In this document: positions 5,829 to 12,757 of the stretch, in pieces
Numbering within the stretch: the stretch's first letter is position 1
How the letters are laid out: each line of letters starts with the position of its first letter
Origin: Mageeibacillus sp. UBA3781
GTDB lineage: Bacteria; Bacillota; Clostridia; Saccharofermentanales; Saccharofermentanaceae
Length of the DNA stretch: 13,955 nucleotides
Direction of reading: 5' to 3'
NCBI GenBank assembly: GCA_002368805.1
Contig: DFFH01000006.1
Span: 1-13,955 of the forward strand
The notes under the pieces: model-generated
Seen by the model: the letters and a program-made list of their open reading frames with translations, nothing else
What the model was told of the DNA's origin: nothing
The model's database searches: none
Translations under genes and position numbers: made by a program

Positions 5829-7220
5829 ATGTTTTCAGTTTTCTCACATACAAGCAGTAGGAGTCTGAAGATCATTATTGTCGGTAACGGAAAAGTCGGT
5901 CATACGCTGGTCGAGCAACTGAGTAAAGAGGGCAATAATATTACGGTCATTGAGAAGGATGCATCTGTCATCGCGGACCTTGATTCTCAATTTGACATCA
6001 TCACCATCAAGGGAAATGGTGCCAGTTATAATACTCTAAAAGAAGCCGGCGTAGAGGAGGCTGATCTGGTGATCGCCGTGACAGGCTCGGATGAACTGAA
6101 TCTTCTCTGCTGCACGATTGCCAAGCAATTCAGCAAATGTGCGGCGATCGCACGTGTCCGTACCCCCGACTATAGTCAGGAGACCGCTTATCTTCGAGAC
6201 AAGCTCGGTCTGGCCATGATCATCAATCCGGAACTGGAATCCGCTCGGGAGATGGCCCGGATCCTCTATCTTCCTACTGCCCTGCAGGTCAATACTTTTG
6301 CCCACGGGCAGGCGGAGATGATTAAGTTTAAGATCCCGGAAGGAAACCTTCTGGATAAGACAACGATTGCCGAACTCGGAAAGAAGATCAGCTATAAGAT
6401 CCTGATCTGCGGTGTCGAACGAGATGGAGAAGTATCTATCCCTTCCGGTGCTTTTTGCTTACAGGCAGACGATACGATCTACTTTGCTGCCAAGCGCGAC
6501 GAAGCCAGAAAATTTCTCAAGGCGATCGGTGTTTTTACCAAGCAGGTCCGAAATGCCATGATCGTCGGAGGGAGTCTTTCCTCTTACTATCTGGCAAATG
6601 AGCTCCTTCACACAGGAATCGATGTGCATATTCTGGAATCATCTCCGAAACGTTGCGATGAGCTTGCAGCCCTTCTTCCGGATGCGGTCATCATTAATGC
6701 GGATGCCTCGAACCAGGCAGATCTTCTGAGTGCCGGGATCAAAGAGATGGAGGCCTTTGTCCCGCTGACCGGTATCGACGAGGAGAATATCCTCCTGACA
6801 CTCTTTGCCAAGAGTGTATCCAAAGCGAAGGTCATTACCAAAATCGGACGCATCAATTTCTCGGATGTGATCAACGATCTGGATCTGGGCTCAGTGATCT
6901 ACCCGAAGCTCATCACCTCCGAGGCGATCATCGCCTATGCCCGCGCACTCCGCGCCTCCAGAAGCAGCGAGATCGAGATCCTCTACCATCTCTTCGATTC
7001 CCGTGCAGAGGCGATCGAATTCCGTATCAAAGAGTCTTCTCCCGTTGTCGGAAAAGCACTGAAAGACCTTTCTTTGAAGTCCAATCTTCTGATCGCGTTT
7101 ATCAACCGGCGCGGCAAAATCATCATTCCTTCCGGAACCGATACGATCGAGGTCGGAGATACGGTCATGATCGTGACGACCCACACCGGACTGAACGAGA
7201 TCCGTGATATCCTGAAGTAA
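5829..7220 (+). CDS. trkA: Trk potassium uptake system NAD-binding subunit TrkA
   Basis: This 463-residue cytoplasmic protein gates the TrkH potassium channel by binding nucleotides. It has the full-length layout of two RCK units, each a Rossmann fold (TrkA-N) followed by a TrkA-C domain. The first Rossmann fold is at about 14-130, with GNGKVG at 19-24 and an acidic residue closing beta 2 (Glu42, in TVIEKD). The first TrkA-C is at about 155-230. The second Rossmann fold is at about 242-365, with the degenerate loop VGGSLSSYYLA (from 246) that lacks the last glycine, so it may bind NAD poorly. The second TrkA-C is at about 392-463. A stretch of about 12 residues before the first beta strand is slightly longer than usual. 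AAGGGGG lies 5 bases upstream of the ATG. TrkH follows after 13 bases, so both are one operon. Confidence 0.95.
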   Translation: MFSVFSHTSSRSLKIIIVGNGKVGHTLVEQLSKEGNNITVIEKDASVIADLDSQFDIITIKGNGASYNTLKEAGVEEADLVIAVTGSDELNLLCCTIAKQFSKCAAIARVRTPDYSQETAYLRDKLGLAMIINPELESAREMARILYLPTALQVNTFAHGQAEMIKFKIPEGNLLDKTTIAELGKKISYKILICGVERDGEVSIPSGAFCLQADDTIYFAAKRDEARKFLKAIGVFTKQVRNAMIVGGSLSSYYLANELLHTGIDVHILESSPKRCDELAALLPDAVIINADASNQADLLSAGIKEMEAFVPLTGIDEENILLTLFAKSVSKAKVITKIGRINFSDVINDLDLGSVIYPKLITSEAIIAYARALRASRSSEIEILYHLFDSRAEAIEFRIKESSPVVGKALKDLSLKSNLLIAFINRRGKIIIPSGTDTIEVGDTVMIVTTHTGLNEIRDILK

Positions 7221-7233
7221 GGAGAGCTCCCGC

Positions 7234-8697
7234 ATGAATGTTTACATGGTCTTTTATATTCTCGGCCACGTACTCCGCATCGAGGGAGTACTTATGCTCC
7301 TTCCTTCTCTTGTAGGCTGGATCTACGGCGAAGATCAGGGACTGGTCTTCCTGATCATGGCTATCTCCCTGTTCGTCCTCGGCTTCATGCTATCTTTCAA
7401 AAAACCGAAAGACTCTACCTTCTACCTGAAAGAAGGATGTGTCATCACAGCACTGTCATGGATCGTGATGAGTTTCTTTGGTGCCCTCCCCTTCTATATC
7501 TCCGGCGAGATCCCCTCGATGCTGGACGCTTTTTTCGAAACTGTTTCCGGCTTTACGACGACCGGCGCAAGTATCCTTTCCGATGTCGAGAGCCTCTGCC
7601 ATGCGACACAGTTCTGGAGATGCTTCACACACTGGATCGGCGGTATGGGCGTGCTGGTGTTCCTCCTGGCGATCATCCCGATGAGCGGCGGATCAAACAT
7701 CAACCTGATGCGCGCCGAGAGCCCCGGGCCTTCTGTCGGGAAGCTGGTGCCGAAGCTCCGCCAGTCTGCTGCTCTTCTCTATCTGATCTATTTTTTCCTC
7801 ACTTCCTTGGAAGTGCTCTTTCTCGTCTGCGGCAAGATGCCTGTCTTCGAGAGCATGTGCACTTCTTTCGGAACAGCAGGAACCGGCGGTTTTGGCGTTT
7901 ATCGCGATAGTCTTGCGGGGCAGACGCCATATATCCAGTGGGTCACTTCGATCTTCATGATTCTCTTCGGCGTGAACTTCAATTTCTACTTTTTCCTTTT
8001 ATACCGTCATCTACGCAAGGCCGTAAAGATGACAGAAGTGCGTGCCTACTTCGTCATCATCATCGTCAGCACGCTCGTCATCGCGGCGAACATCTATCAT
8101 CAGGTATCGAGCGTCAGTGCCGCGATCCGTCACTCCGGATTTCAGGTTGCCTCCATCATCACGACCACCGGATTTGCTTCAACTGACTTTAATATGTGGC
8201 CGGAGCCGAGCCGGGTCATACTGGTCGTGCTGATGTTCATCGGTGCCTGTGCCGGAAGTACCGGCGGTGGTATCAAAGTGTCGCGTTTCATCATCCTGAT
8301 CAAGTCCATCGGTAAAGAACTGAAGTCGTATGTCTATCCGAAATCCGTCTCGAAGATATCGATCGACGGAAGCCCTGTCGAGCACGAGATCGTCCGATCG
8401 GTAAATGTGTACTTCATAACTTTCTTCATTCTCTTTACAGCTTCTGTATTTGTCGTCTCCTTCGACAATAAGGGTCTGATCACTTCCTTTACCGCGGTCG
8501 CCGCAACAATCAATAATATCGGTCCGGGACTCGAGTTCGCAGGTCCGACACAGAATTACGCGAGTTTCTCCGCTCCCGCGAAGTTCACCATGATCTTCGA
8601 TATGCTCGCGGGAAGACTGGAGCTTTTCCCGATGCTGATGCTCTTTAATCCGAAACTTTATGTCTCAAAACCTCTTTTCTCCCACAAGTCCAAGTGA
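7234..8697 (+). CDS. trkH: Trk potassium uptake system membrane subunit TrkH
   Basis: This 487-residue integral membrane protein is the channel subunit of the TrkAH potassium uptake system. All four pore-loop selectivity filters are visible: TTTGAS (108-113), TAGTGGFG (214-221), TTTGFAS (310-316) and TINNIGPG (425-432). The conserved GRLELFP near the C-terminus (460-466) and ACAGSTGGGIKVSR (338-351) are also typical of TrkH/KtrB. About ten hydrophobic segments match the family, and the length is the normal TrkH size. AAGGAGAG at 7219-7226, overlapping the trkA stop codon, gives 7-base spacing. I see no intrinsic terminator after the stop, so transcription may run on into the RT leader region. 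Confidence 0.95.
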   Translation: MNVYMVFYILGHVLRIEGVLMLLPSLVGWIYGEDQGLVFLIMAISLFVLGFMLSFKKPKDSTFYLKEGCVITALSWIVMSFFGALPFYISGEIPSMLDAFFETVSGFTTTGASILSDVESLCHATQFWRCFTHWIGGMGVLVFLLAIIPMSGGSNINLMRAESPGPSVGKLVPKLRQSAALLYLIYFFLTSLEVLFLVCGKMPVFESMCTSFGTAGTGGFGVYRDSLAGQTPYIQWVTSIFMILFGVNFNFYFFLLYRHLRKAVKMTEVRAYFVIIIVSTLVIAANIYHQVSSVSAAIRHSGFQVASIITTTGFASTDFNMWPEPSRVILVVLMFIGACAGSTGGGIKVSRFIILIKSIGKELKSYVYPKSVSKISIDGSPVEHEIVRSVNVYFITFFILFTASVFVVSFDNKGLITSFTAVAATINNIGPGLEFAGPTQNYASFSAPAKFTMIFDMLAGRLELFPMLMLFNPKLYVSKPLFSHKSK

Positions 8698-8773
8698 TCT
8701 TTTTGCACTGCATTTCACATGAAAATGATCTTTCAGTGGTGATTCCTTCTCTTTTGTGATATCCTCGATAGAG
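8698..8773 (+). other. Spacer between trkH and the RT-associated structured element
   Basis: No gene and no convincing promoter is seen. CACTG (8706-8710) and CAGTG (8733-8737) could form a weak stem without a T-tract. CTTCTCTTTT (8746-8755) can pair, with one mismatch, with the purine tract that begins at 8774. This makes it a competitor for the outer helix of the structured element downstream. Confidence 0.35.
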
Positions 8774-8923
8774 AAAAAGAAGAGAAATGCGGTTTCGCGC
8801 CTGAGGTGGATCAAGCCCGCGCCTTATAGGTCATGGCATCATGGCCGGTCTTTCAGGCGGCCGGTGCGGGTACAGACCCGGTAAAACAAGCATGCTTGTT
8901 TCAAAGCTGTTTCTCTTCTTTTT
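8774..8923 (+). ncRNA. Predicted structured non-coding RNA associated with the reverse transcriptase
   Basis: A 150-nt element directly upstream of the RT gene with nested complementarity. The outer helix joins AAAAAGAAGAGAAA (8774-8787) to TTTCTCTTCTTTTT (8910-8923), 14 bp without mismatch. Inside it, CCCGCGCC (8816-8823) pairs with GGTGCGGG (8863-8870), 8 bp with one G-U. That helix encloses GGTCATG-GCAT-CATGGCC (8829-8846, 7 bp) and GGTC/GGCC (8847-8850 with 8859-8862), with no unpaired bases between the two hairpins or before the closing strand, so this is a compact three-way junction. CGGGT-ACAG-ACCCG (8867-8880) is an alternative to the 8-bp helix. AAACAAG-CATG-CTTGTTT (8884-8901) is a perfect hairpin. 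The layout recalls a retron ncRNA closed by its a1/a2 stem, or the ncRNA of some defence RTs, but no family is recognised. The pairing is seen in the sequence; transcription and function are inferred. Confidence 0.6.
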
Positions 8924-8949
8924 TGCATTTTCGAAAGGGTTTTTCAACT

Positions 8950-10176
8950 ATGCAGGGCATCTTAGGACTTCTGGATACTAAAGAGACGTGGGAAGAGTTT
9001 CTCGGATATAAGCTCTCCAACCGCTATCTTTCCAGGAAAGAAAAGTCGGAAGTATCTTCCTATGTGGAGGAGAAACGCTATCTTTCCGTCTCTGCAGGAT
9101 TCCCTGAAAAACCATATCTCCTCGATCTTCCGATGCGCCGCGATATCAATAAGAGCGGGACATCCAGGAAGCGGACGGTCTTCACTTTCTCCGACGACGA
9201 GAATATGTATCTTAAGGCCTTAGGGTATCTTCTTTACCGTTACGACGGCAAACTCTCGCCCCGCTGTTATTCCTTCCGCCGCTCGGTCAGCGCCAGAGAC
9301 GCCATCTTCGACATTCTCTCGCAGAAGGACCGCGATTCGCTCTACTGCTTCAAGGCGGATATCAGCAACTACTTTAATTCGATCCCCGCAGAATCTCTCG
9401 TTAATGTCCTGAAGGAAGTCATCACGGACGATCCGGACCTTCTTCACTTTCTTTCGGTCATTCTCCTTTGTGGCAAAAGCACTCTTCCCGATGGTACTGT
9501 CTCGCTTTCTCCACGCGGTGCTATGGCCGGGACTCCGGTCTCGCCTTTTTTCGCCAACGTGTATCTTCTTTCCATGGACCGCTATTTCGAAGAGATCGGC
9601 GCTTCTTACTTCCGTTACTCGGATGACATCCTGATCTTTGCAAAGACCCGCGAGGAACTGGATGCGAGGATCTCCGACTTTTACAGACATATAGAAGGAA
9701 AGGGGCTGTCCGTCAACCCGAAGAAAGTCTCGGTCAGTTCTCCCGGAGATGCGTGGGAATTCCTGGGTTTCTGTTATAAAGACGGGCAGGTGGATATATC
9801 CGAAGTCACGAAGAATAAACTGAAAGGAAAGATCCGAAGGAAGGCAAAGGCGCTTCTCCGCTGGAAAACGAAGACCGGCGCCGAGTACGAGCGCGCCGCC
9901 AGGGCTCTCATACGCACATTTAATAAGAAACTCTATAACGAAGAAAATGATGACCTGTTTACCTGGTGCCGGTGGTTTTTCCCGGTGATCACGACAGATA
10001 AGAGTCTTCGGGAACTGGACCGGTATCTGCTGGAATATGTCCGTTATCTGTACTCCGGCCGCCACTACAAGGGGAACTTCAGGATCACCTACGATGACAT
10101 AAAAAAGATGGGATTTCGTAGTCTCGTCCACGAATACTACATTTCCCGCGATGCAGGAGAAAGTGGAGACAGCTGA
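8950..10176 (+). CDS. Stand-alone reverse transcriptase (unassigned group)
   Basis: A 408-residue RNA-directed DNA polymerase. Visible RT blocks, in order: LYCFKADISNYFNSI with catalytic Asp137; SPRGAMAGTPVSPFFANVYL (about 187-206), the fourth block with GTPVSP; FRYSDDILIFA with the YSDD catalytic pair Asp225-Asp226; GLSVNPKKV; and WEFLGF. An alpha-helical, basic C-terminus (about 285-400) looks like a thumb. There is no HNH endonuclease or other fused domain. The retron NAxxH and VTG signatures and the DGR-type IGNLTSQ block are absent. The start at 8950 is chosen because AAAGGG (8934-8939) precedes it by 10 bases; an upstream ATG at 8833 lies inside a predicted RNA hairpin, lacks a ribosome site, and would add a 39-residue stretch that is not RT-like. 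The group II-like fold and upstream ncRNA suggest an uncharacterised RT/ncRNA unit. Confidence 0.85.
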   Translation: MQGILGLLDTKETWEEFLGYKLSNRYLSRKEKSEVSSYVEEKRYLSVSAGFPEKPYLLDLPMRRDINKSGTSRKRTVFTFSDDENMYLKALGYLLYRYDGKLSPRCYSFRRSVSARDAIFDILSQKDRDSLYCFKADISNYFNSIPAESLVNVLKEVITDDPDLLHFLSVILLCGKSTLPDGTVSLSPRGAMAGTPVSPFFANVYLLSMDRYFEEIGASYFRYSDDILIFAKTREELDARISDFYRHIEGKGLSVNPKKVSVSSPGDAWEFLGFCYKDGQVDISEVTKNKLKGKIRRKAKALLRWKTKTGAEYERAARALIRTFNKKLYNEENDDLFTWCRWFFPVITTDKSLRELDRYLLEYVRYLYSGRHYKGNFRITYDDIKKMGFRSLVHEYYISRDAGESGDS

Positions 10177-10193
10177 CTTATCTCCTCGAGGTA

Positions 10194-11390
10194 TCAGGCG
10201 AATACTCTTCGTACTGTAATGATCCTTTTTACCAGATCGGAATCCGCATTAAACTTGGTAAGTCTGATCGATGTGCCTGCCGAGGAGCGCATCAGAAGAA
10301 CACCGGTATCTGTACAGATCGCCGCCTCATACGGTTCTTTGCTTCCGGGCTTATAAGGATCGGATAGAAACACGATATCTCCCGGGATGATACTGTCGAT
10401 CAGAAGTGCACCGGTTACCGCATCGTATTCGAGTCTTACTTCTGTACCGCAATTGATCTGATCCTTCAGTTCACGGGGGATCGGAATACCGTTAACGCAT
10501 GCGGAGACGTATGCGAGGCCCTCTATACAGATGCCTCTTTTCGTGACACCGCCTTCCAGGTATGTGGCATTGACCATGGTCAGCGCGGAGCTGACGAAGT
10601 AACGCACTCCGACGACGTCTGTATTCTTTTTTACATCGAGCTCGATAACACCGCTGCTGCTGATCCAGCCGTTCTGTCCGTTCGGCAGCTGAACCTGATA
10701 TACGCCGTCACGCTTAACATCCGCGTAAAGGACAGTATTCATGGTCACTTCAGAGATCAGGGTACCGTTACTGGCATGCGACATGACTCGCTTACTGATA
10801 TCCGCGATGACGATCTTATAAAGATGGAGTTCCGGCTCACAGGAAGACATATCCGTGTTCAGTTCATCGCCCTTTACATATCCCACGATATTATCCATCG
10901 TACGGATCAGAACATAACCGTTCTTACAATCATCACTTAAGAAGTGGACAGGCTCATTCATAAGGACCTGCGTGATCCTTTTTGACGTGATATCATCCTG
11001 CGACATTACAGAGCTGGCACTGACCTTCACTACCCGATATGTATCGTCATAGATCAGGACAGGGTCCTTTTCGACGAAGAGTGCGATATCCGTGTTCTTA
11101 AAGAATCCCGGAAGGATCCTCGGCAGAAGAAGAAATACGAAGAACATGATGCCGCAGAAGATCGCCGCTGCCAGTGCCAGTCTCGGCCAGCGCCTGTCAG
11201 AGCCCTTCGATACATTGGAATCCGCTTTATCCAGAGACCAGACATGCGCCAGATCCTCCGCCTTTCCGTATTCGCCTTCCGGCTCGATAAAGGGGCTCTT
11301 GCTCTTTACGCTGTCGTCTTTCTTCTTTCTTCTAAAGGCAGAAGACATCTTCAGTTTTAGTTGTTTGAACCATCTGGATTCCTGCTTCAT
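10194..11390 (-). CDS. Membrane-anchored protein with SH3-like region and degenerate NlpC/P60 domain
   Basis: A 398-residue protein. Residues 1-69 are charged and cytoplasmic, 70-90 form a transmembrane helix, and the rest is extracytoplasmic. The middle (about 100-255) contains segments that resemble bacterial SH3 repeats (VLIRTMDNIVGYVKGDEL and VYQVQLPNGQNGWISSSGVIEL). The C-terminal ~135 residues follow the NlpC/P60 cell-wall peptidase pattern: ATYLEGGVTKRG, then GLAYVSACVNGIPIPRELKDQ, then IPGDIVFL, then a final RRVF. The catalytic DCSG is replaced by CIEG (287-291 context GICIEG), leaving Ile at the nucleophile position, and the His of HVGIY is replaced (EAAIC, 355-359). It is therefore probably a non-catalytic wall-binding or scaffold protein. 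Its start overlaps the acpS stop by 4 bases. The SH3 and NlpC/P60 assignments are by motif reading only. Confidence 0.6.
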   Translation of the reverse strand: MKQESRWFKQLKLKMSSAFRRKKKDDSVKSKSPFIEPEGEYGKAEDLAHVWSLDKADSNVSKGSDRRWPRLALAAAIFCGIMFFVFLLLPRILPGFFKNTDIALFVEKDPVLIYDDTYRVVKVSASSVMSQDDITSKRITQVLMNEPVHFLSDDCKNGYVLIRTMDNIVGYVKGDELNTDMSSCEPELHLYKIVIADISKRVMSHASNGTLISEVTMNTVLYADVKRDGVYQVQLPNGQNGWISSSGVIELDVKKNTDVVGVRYFVSSALTMVNATYLEGGVTKRGICIEGLAYVSACVNGIPIPRELKDQINCGTEVRLEYDAVTGALLIDSIIPGDIVFLSDPYKPGSKEPYEAAICTDTGVLLMRSSAGTSIRLTKFNADSDLVKRIITVRRVFA

Positions 11391-11788
11391 GCTTCACCTT
11401 CTGCTTTTTCCCATTCGATACAGCAGAAAGCGACTGCCATACCTTCATCGTGAGAGATGGAGATACTGATGGATCTTCCCTGATATCTCTCATATACTTC
11501 TTTCGCCCGTCCGGACAAAAGGACATACGGAGCGCCGTTTTCTTTTGCCAGGATCTTCATGTCCGTCATCGCGACACCTTCTCCGCCGATCCCGGTGCCC
11601 AGTGCTTTTGAAACAGCTTCTTTCGCGGCGAAACGTCCGGCAAGAAATTCAGTCTTCCGCTTGTCGTTCCTCGGAATGATCGCCCTTTCCTCCTCGGAAA
11701 GCACCCGCCTCCAGAAGGCTTCTCCGCTTCTTGCACATGCTTCTTCCACGCGCCGGATCGAGACGATATCCACACCATTAGCGATCAT
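11387..11788 (-). CDS. acpS: Holo-[acyl-carrier-protein] synthase
   Basis: A 133-residue phosphopantetheinyl transferase that moves the 4'-phosphopantetheine arm of CoA onto apo-ACP, activating fatty acid synthesis. The family signatures are clear: GVDIVSIRRVE near the N-terminus with the metal ligand Asp7; GRFAAKEAVSKALGTGI (51-67) with Glu57 as metal ligand and Lys61; and SISISHDEGMAVA (108-120). The length is normal for AcpS (about 120-135). A GGAGG site lies 9 bases upstream. It overlaps both neighbours by 4 bases (ATGA at 11788-11785 with the helicase loader, and ATGA at 11390-11387 with the membrane protein), so the three are co-translated. Mixed operons of acpS with unrelated housekeeping genes are common in Bacillota. 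Confidence 0.96.
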   Translation of the reverse strand: MIANGVDIVSIRRVEEACARSGEAFWRRVLSEEERAIIPRNDKRKTEFLAGRFAAKEAVSKALGTGIGGEGVAMTDMKILAKENGAPYVLLSGRAKEVYERYQGRSISISISHDEGMAVAFCCIEWEKAEGEA

Positions 11789-12747
11789 GGGCGTTTCCCT
11801 CCGGTAGAAAAGTGGAATTTCAGGAAGTTTCTGTCGATGCGGTCAAATACTCTGCCGCGGTAGCGATCTTTCAGCGTCTCCATATCGAGGTTCGTCGTAA
11901 TGACCGTCGTCTTTCCTGCCAGTTCTCTCATGTCGAGGATATTGAGCAGATCCGCCTCGGAATTGGCCGTTCTCGGCTCGATCCCCAGGTCATCGAGGAC
12001 CAGAAGATCTGCATCGGTAAGATACGAGACCTTCTTCTCGATCATCCGTTCTTTCTGCGCCGGAGTATAGAAAGACTGGATCATCTTTCTATGTTCCATC
12101 AGAAGTTCCTGCGCCTCGGCGATACGGACCACTAAAGAGAATCTGCCCTGCATGGCATATTGCCGCGCGATGGCTACCGCTGTAAAGGTCTTTCCTTTTC
12201 CGGATGCCCCGTAGAAGACCGCATTCGGAACCTTCTCCTTCTCAGCCAGAAGACGGAGCTTCGTATAGGTCCCCAGCATCACAGGATCCGAAGAGAAGAA
12301 CTCCTCTGATCCTTTCTCAAATGAATAATCCGGATATCTATCCACGCCGGAACGCGAGAGCATCACAGGCGCAAGAAGACTTCTCATACACTCACAGAGC
12401 ATCTCTGTCTTCGTTCCGTCTTTTCCGGTCACGTGGACATATCCCGTATCGCCGCACTTTTTGCAGTAGGGCTCAGCTTCAAAATCCTCTGCGGAGATCC
12501 CGCATTTCATAAGGATATCTTCTTTTTTCCTCTGAAGTTTTCTCAGTTCCGAAGAAAGATCGTCGCTGTTTTTTCCATCGAGAGAATTCAAAAGTATCTG
12601 CCCGGATATCTCGGAGATCTGCTCTTCGATCTTCTGAAGCTGCGGATGCTCCTTCAGGATCAGCTCATTTTTCTGCTGCCTCAGGATCTCGCTTCGGATC
12701 CTTCTGTTTTCCAGGATGGATCTCACATCCTCAAATACACTATCCAT
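11785..12747 (-). CDS. DnaI/DnaC-type ATP-binding helicase loader
   Basis: A 320-residue AAA+ ATPase of the DnaC/DnaI/IstB group, which loads the replicative helicase onto DNA. The N-terminal half is helical and coiled-coil-like, followed by a zinc-binding cluster with Cys95, Cys98, Cys118 and Cys120 (CKKCGDTGY and CEC), as in Firmicutes helicase loaders. The AAA+ domain has Walker A GASGKGKT (180-187), Walker B LLVLDDLG with Asp252-Asp253, a sensor-1-like TTVITTNLD, and a terminal RVFDRI segment. The start at 12747 is preferred: the AAGGAG at 12759-12754 directly abuts the earlier in-frame ATG at 12753, but is 6 bases from the one at 12747. It follows the DnaD/DnaB-like gene by 10 bases, its ribosome site overlapping that stop codon, which fits a helicase-loading operon. 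An IstB transposition protein is unlikely because of the zinc cluster and the context. Confidence 0.9.
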   Translation of the reverse strand: MDSVFEDVRSILENRRIRSEILRQQKNELILKEHPQLQKIEEQISEISGQILLNSLDGKNSDDLSSELRKLQRKKEDILMKCGISAEDFEAEPYCKKCGDTGYVHVTGKDGTKTEMLCECMRSLLAPVMLSRSGVDRYPDYSFEKGSEEFFSSDPVMLGTYTKLRLLAEKEKVPNAVFYGASGKGKTFTAVAIARQYAMQGRFSLVVRIAEAQELLMEHRKMIQSFYTPAQKERMIEKKVSYLTDADLLVLDDLGIEPRTANSEADLLNILDMRELAGKTTVITTNLDMETLKDRYRGRVFDRIDRNFLKFHFSTGGKRP

Positions 12748-12757
12748 GGGCATCTCC

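Noticed and set aside
8833..8949. N-terminal extension of the RT from the ATG at 8833
   Set aside because: No ribosome site precedes it, it sits inside a stable predicted hairpin, and the 39 residues have no RT-like character. The ATG at 8950 has AAAGGG upstream.
9220..10131. 303-codon open frame antisense to the RT gene
   Set aside because: It is a shadow of the RT reading frame: it has no recognisable domain, and the sense strand carries clear RT motifs.
8698..10176. Classical retron or diversity-generating retroelement
   Set aside because: The RT lacks the retron NAxxH and VTG motifs and the DGR block-4 motif, and I found no template/variable repeat pair. A distant retron relative is not fully excluded.
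8774..10193. Group II intron encoding the RT
   Set aside because: No domain V/VI-like hairpin lies after the RT, only 17 bases separate it from the next gene, and the C-terminus shows no endonuclease.
12748..12753. Earlier ATG of the helicase loader at 12753
   Set aside because: It directly abuts the AAGGAG site with no spacing; the next in-frame ATG at 12747 has 6 bases.
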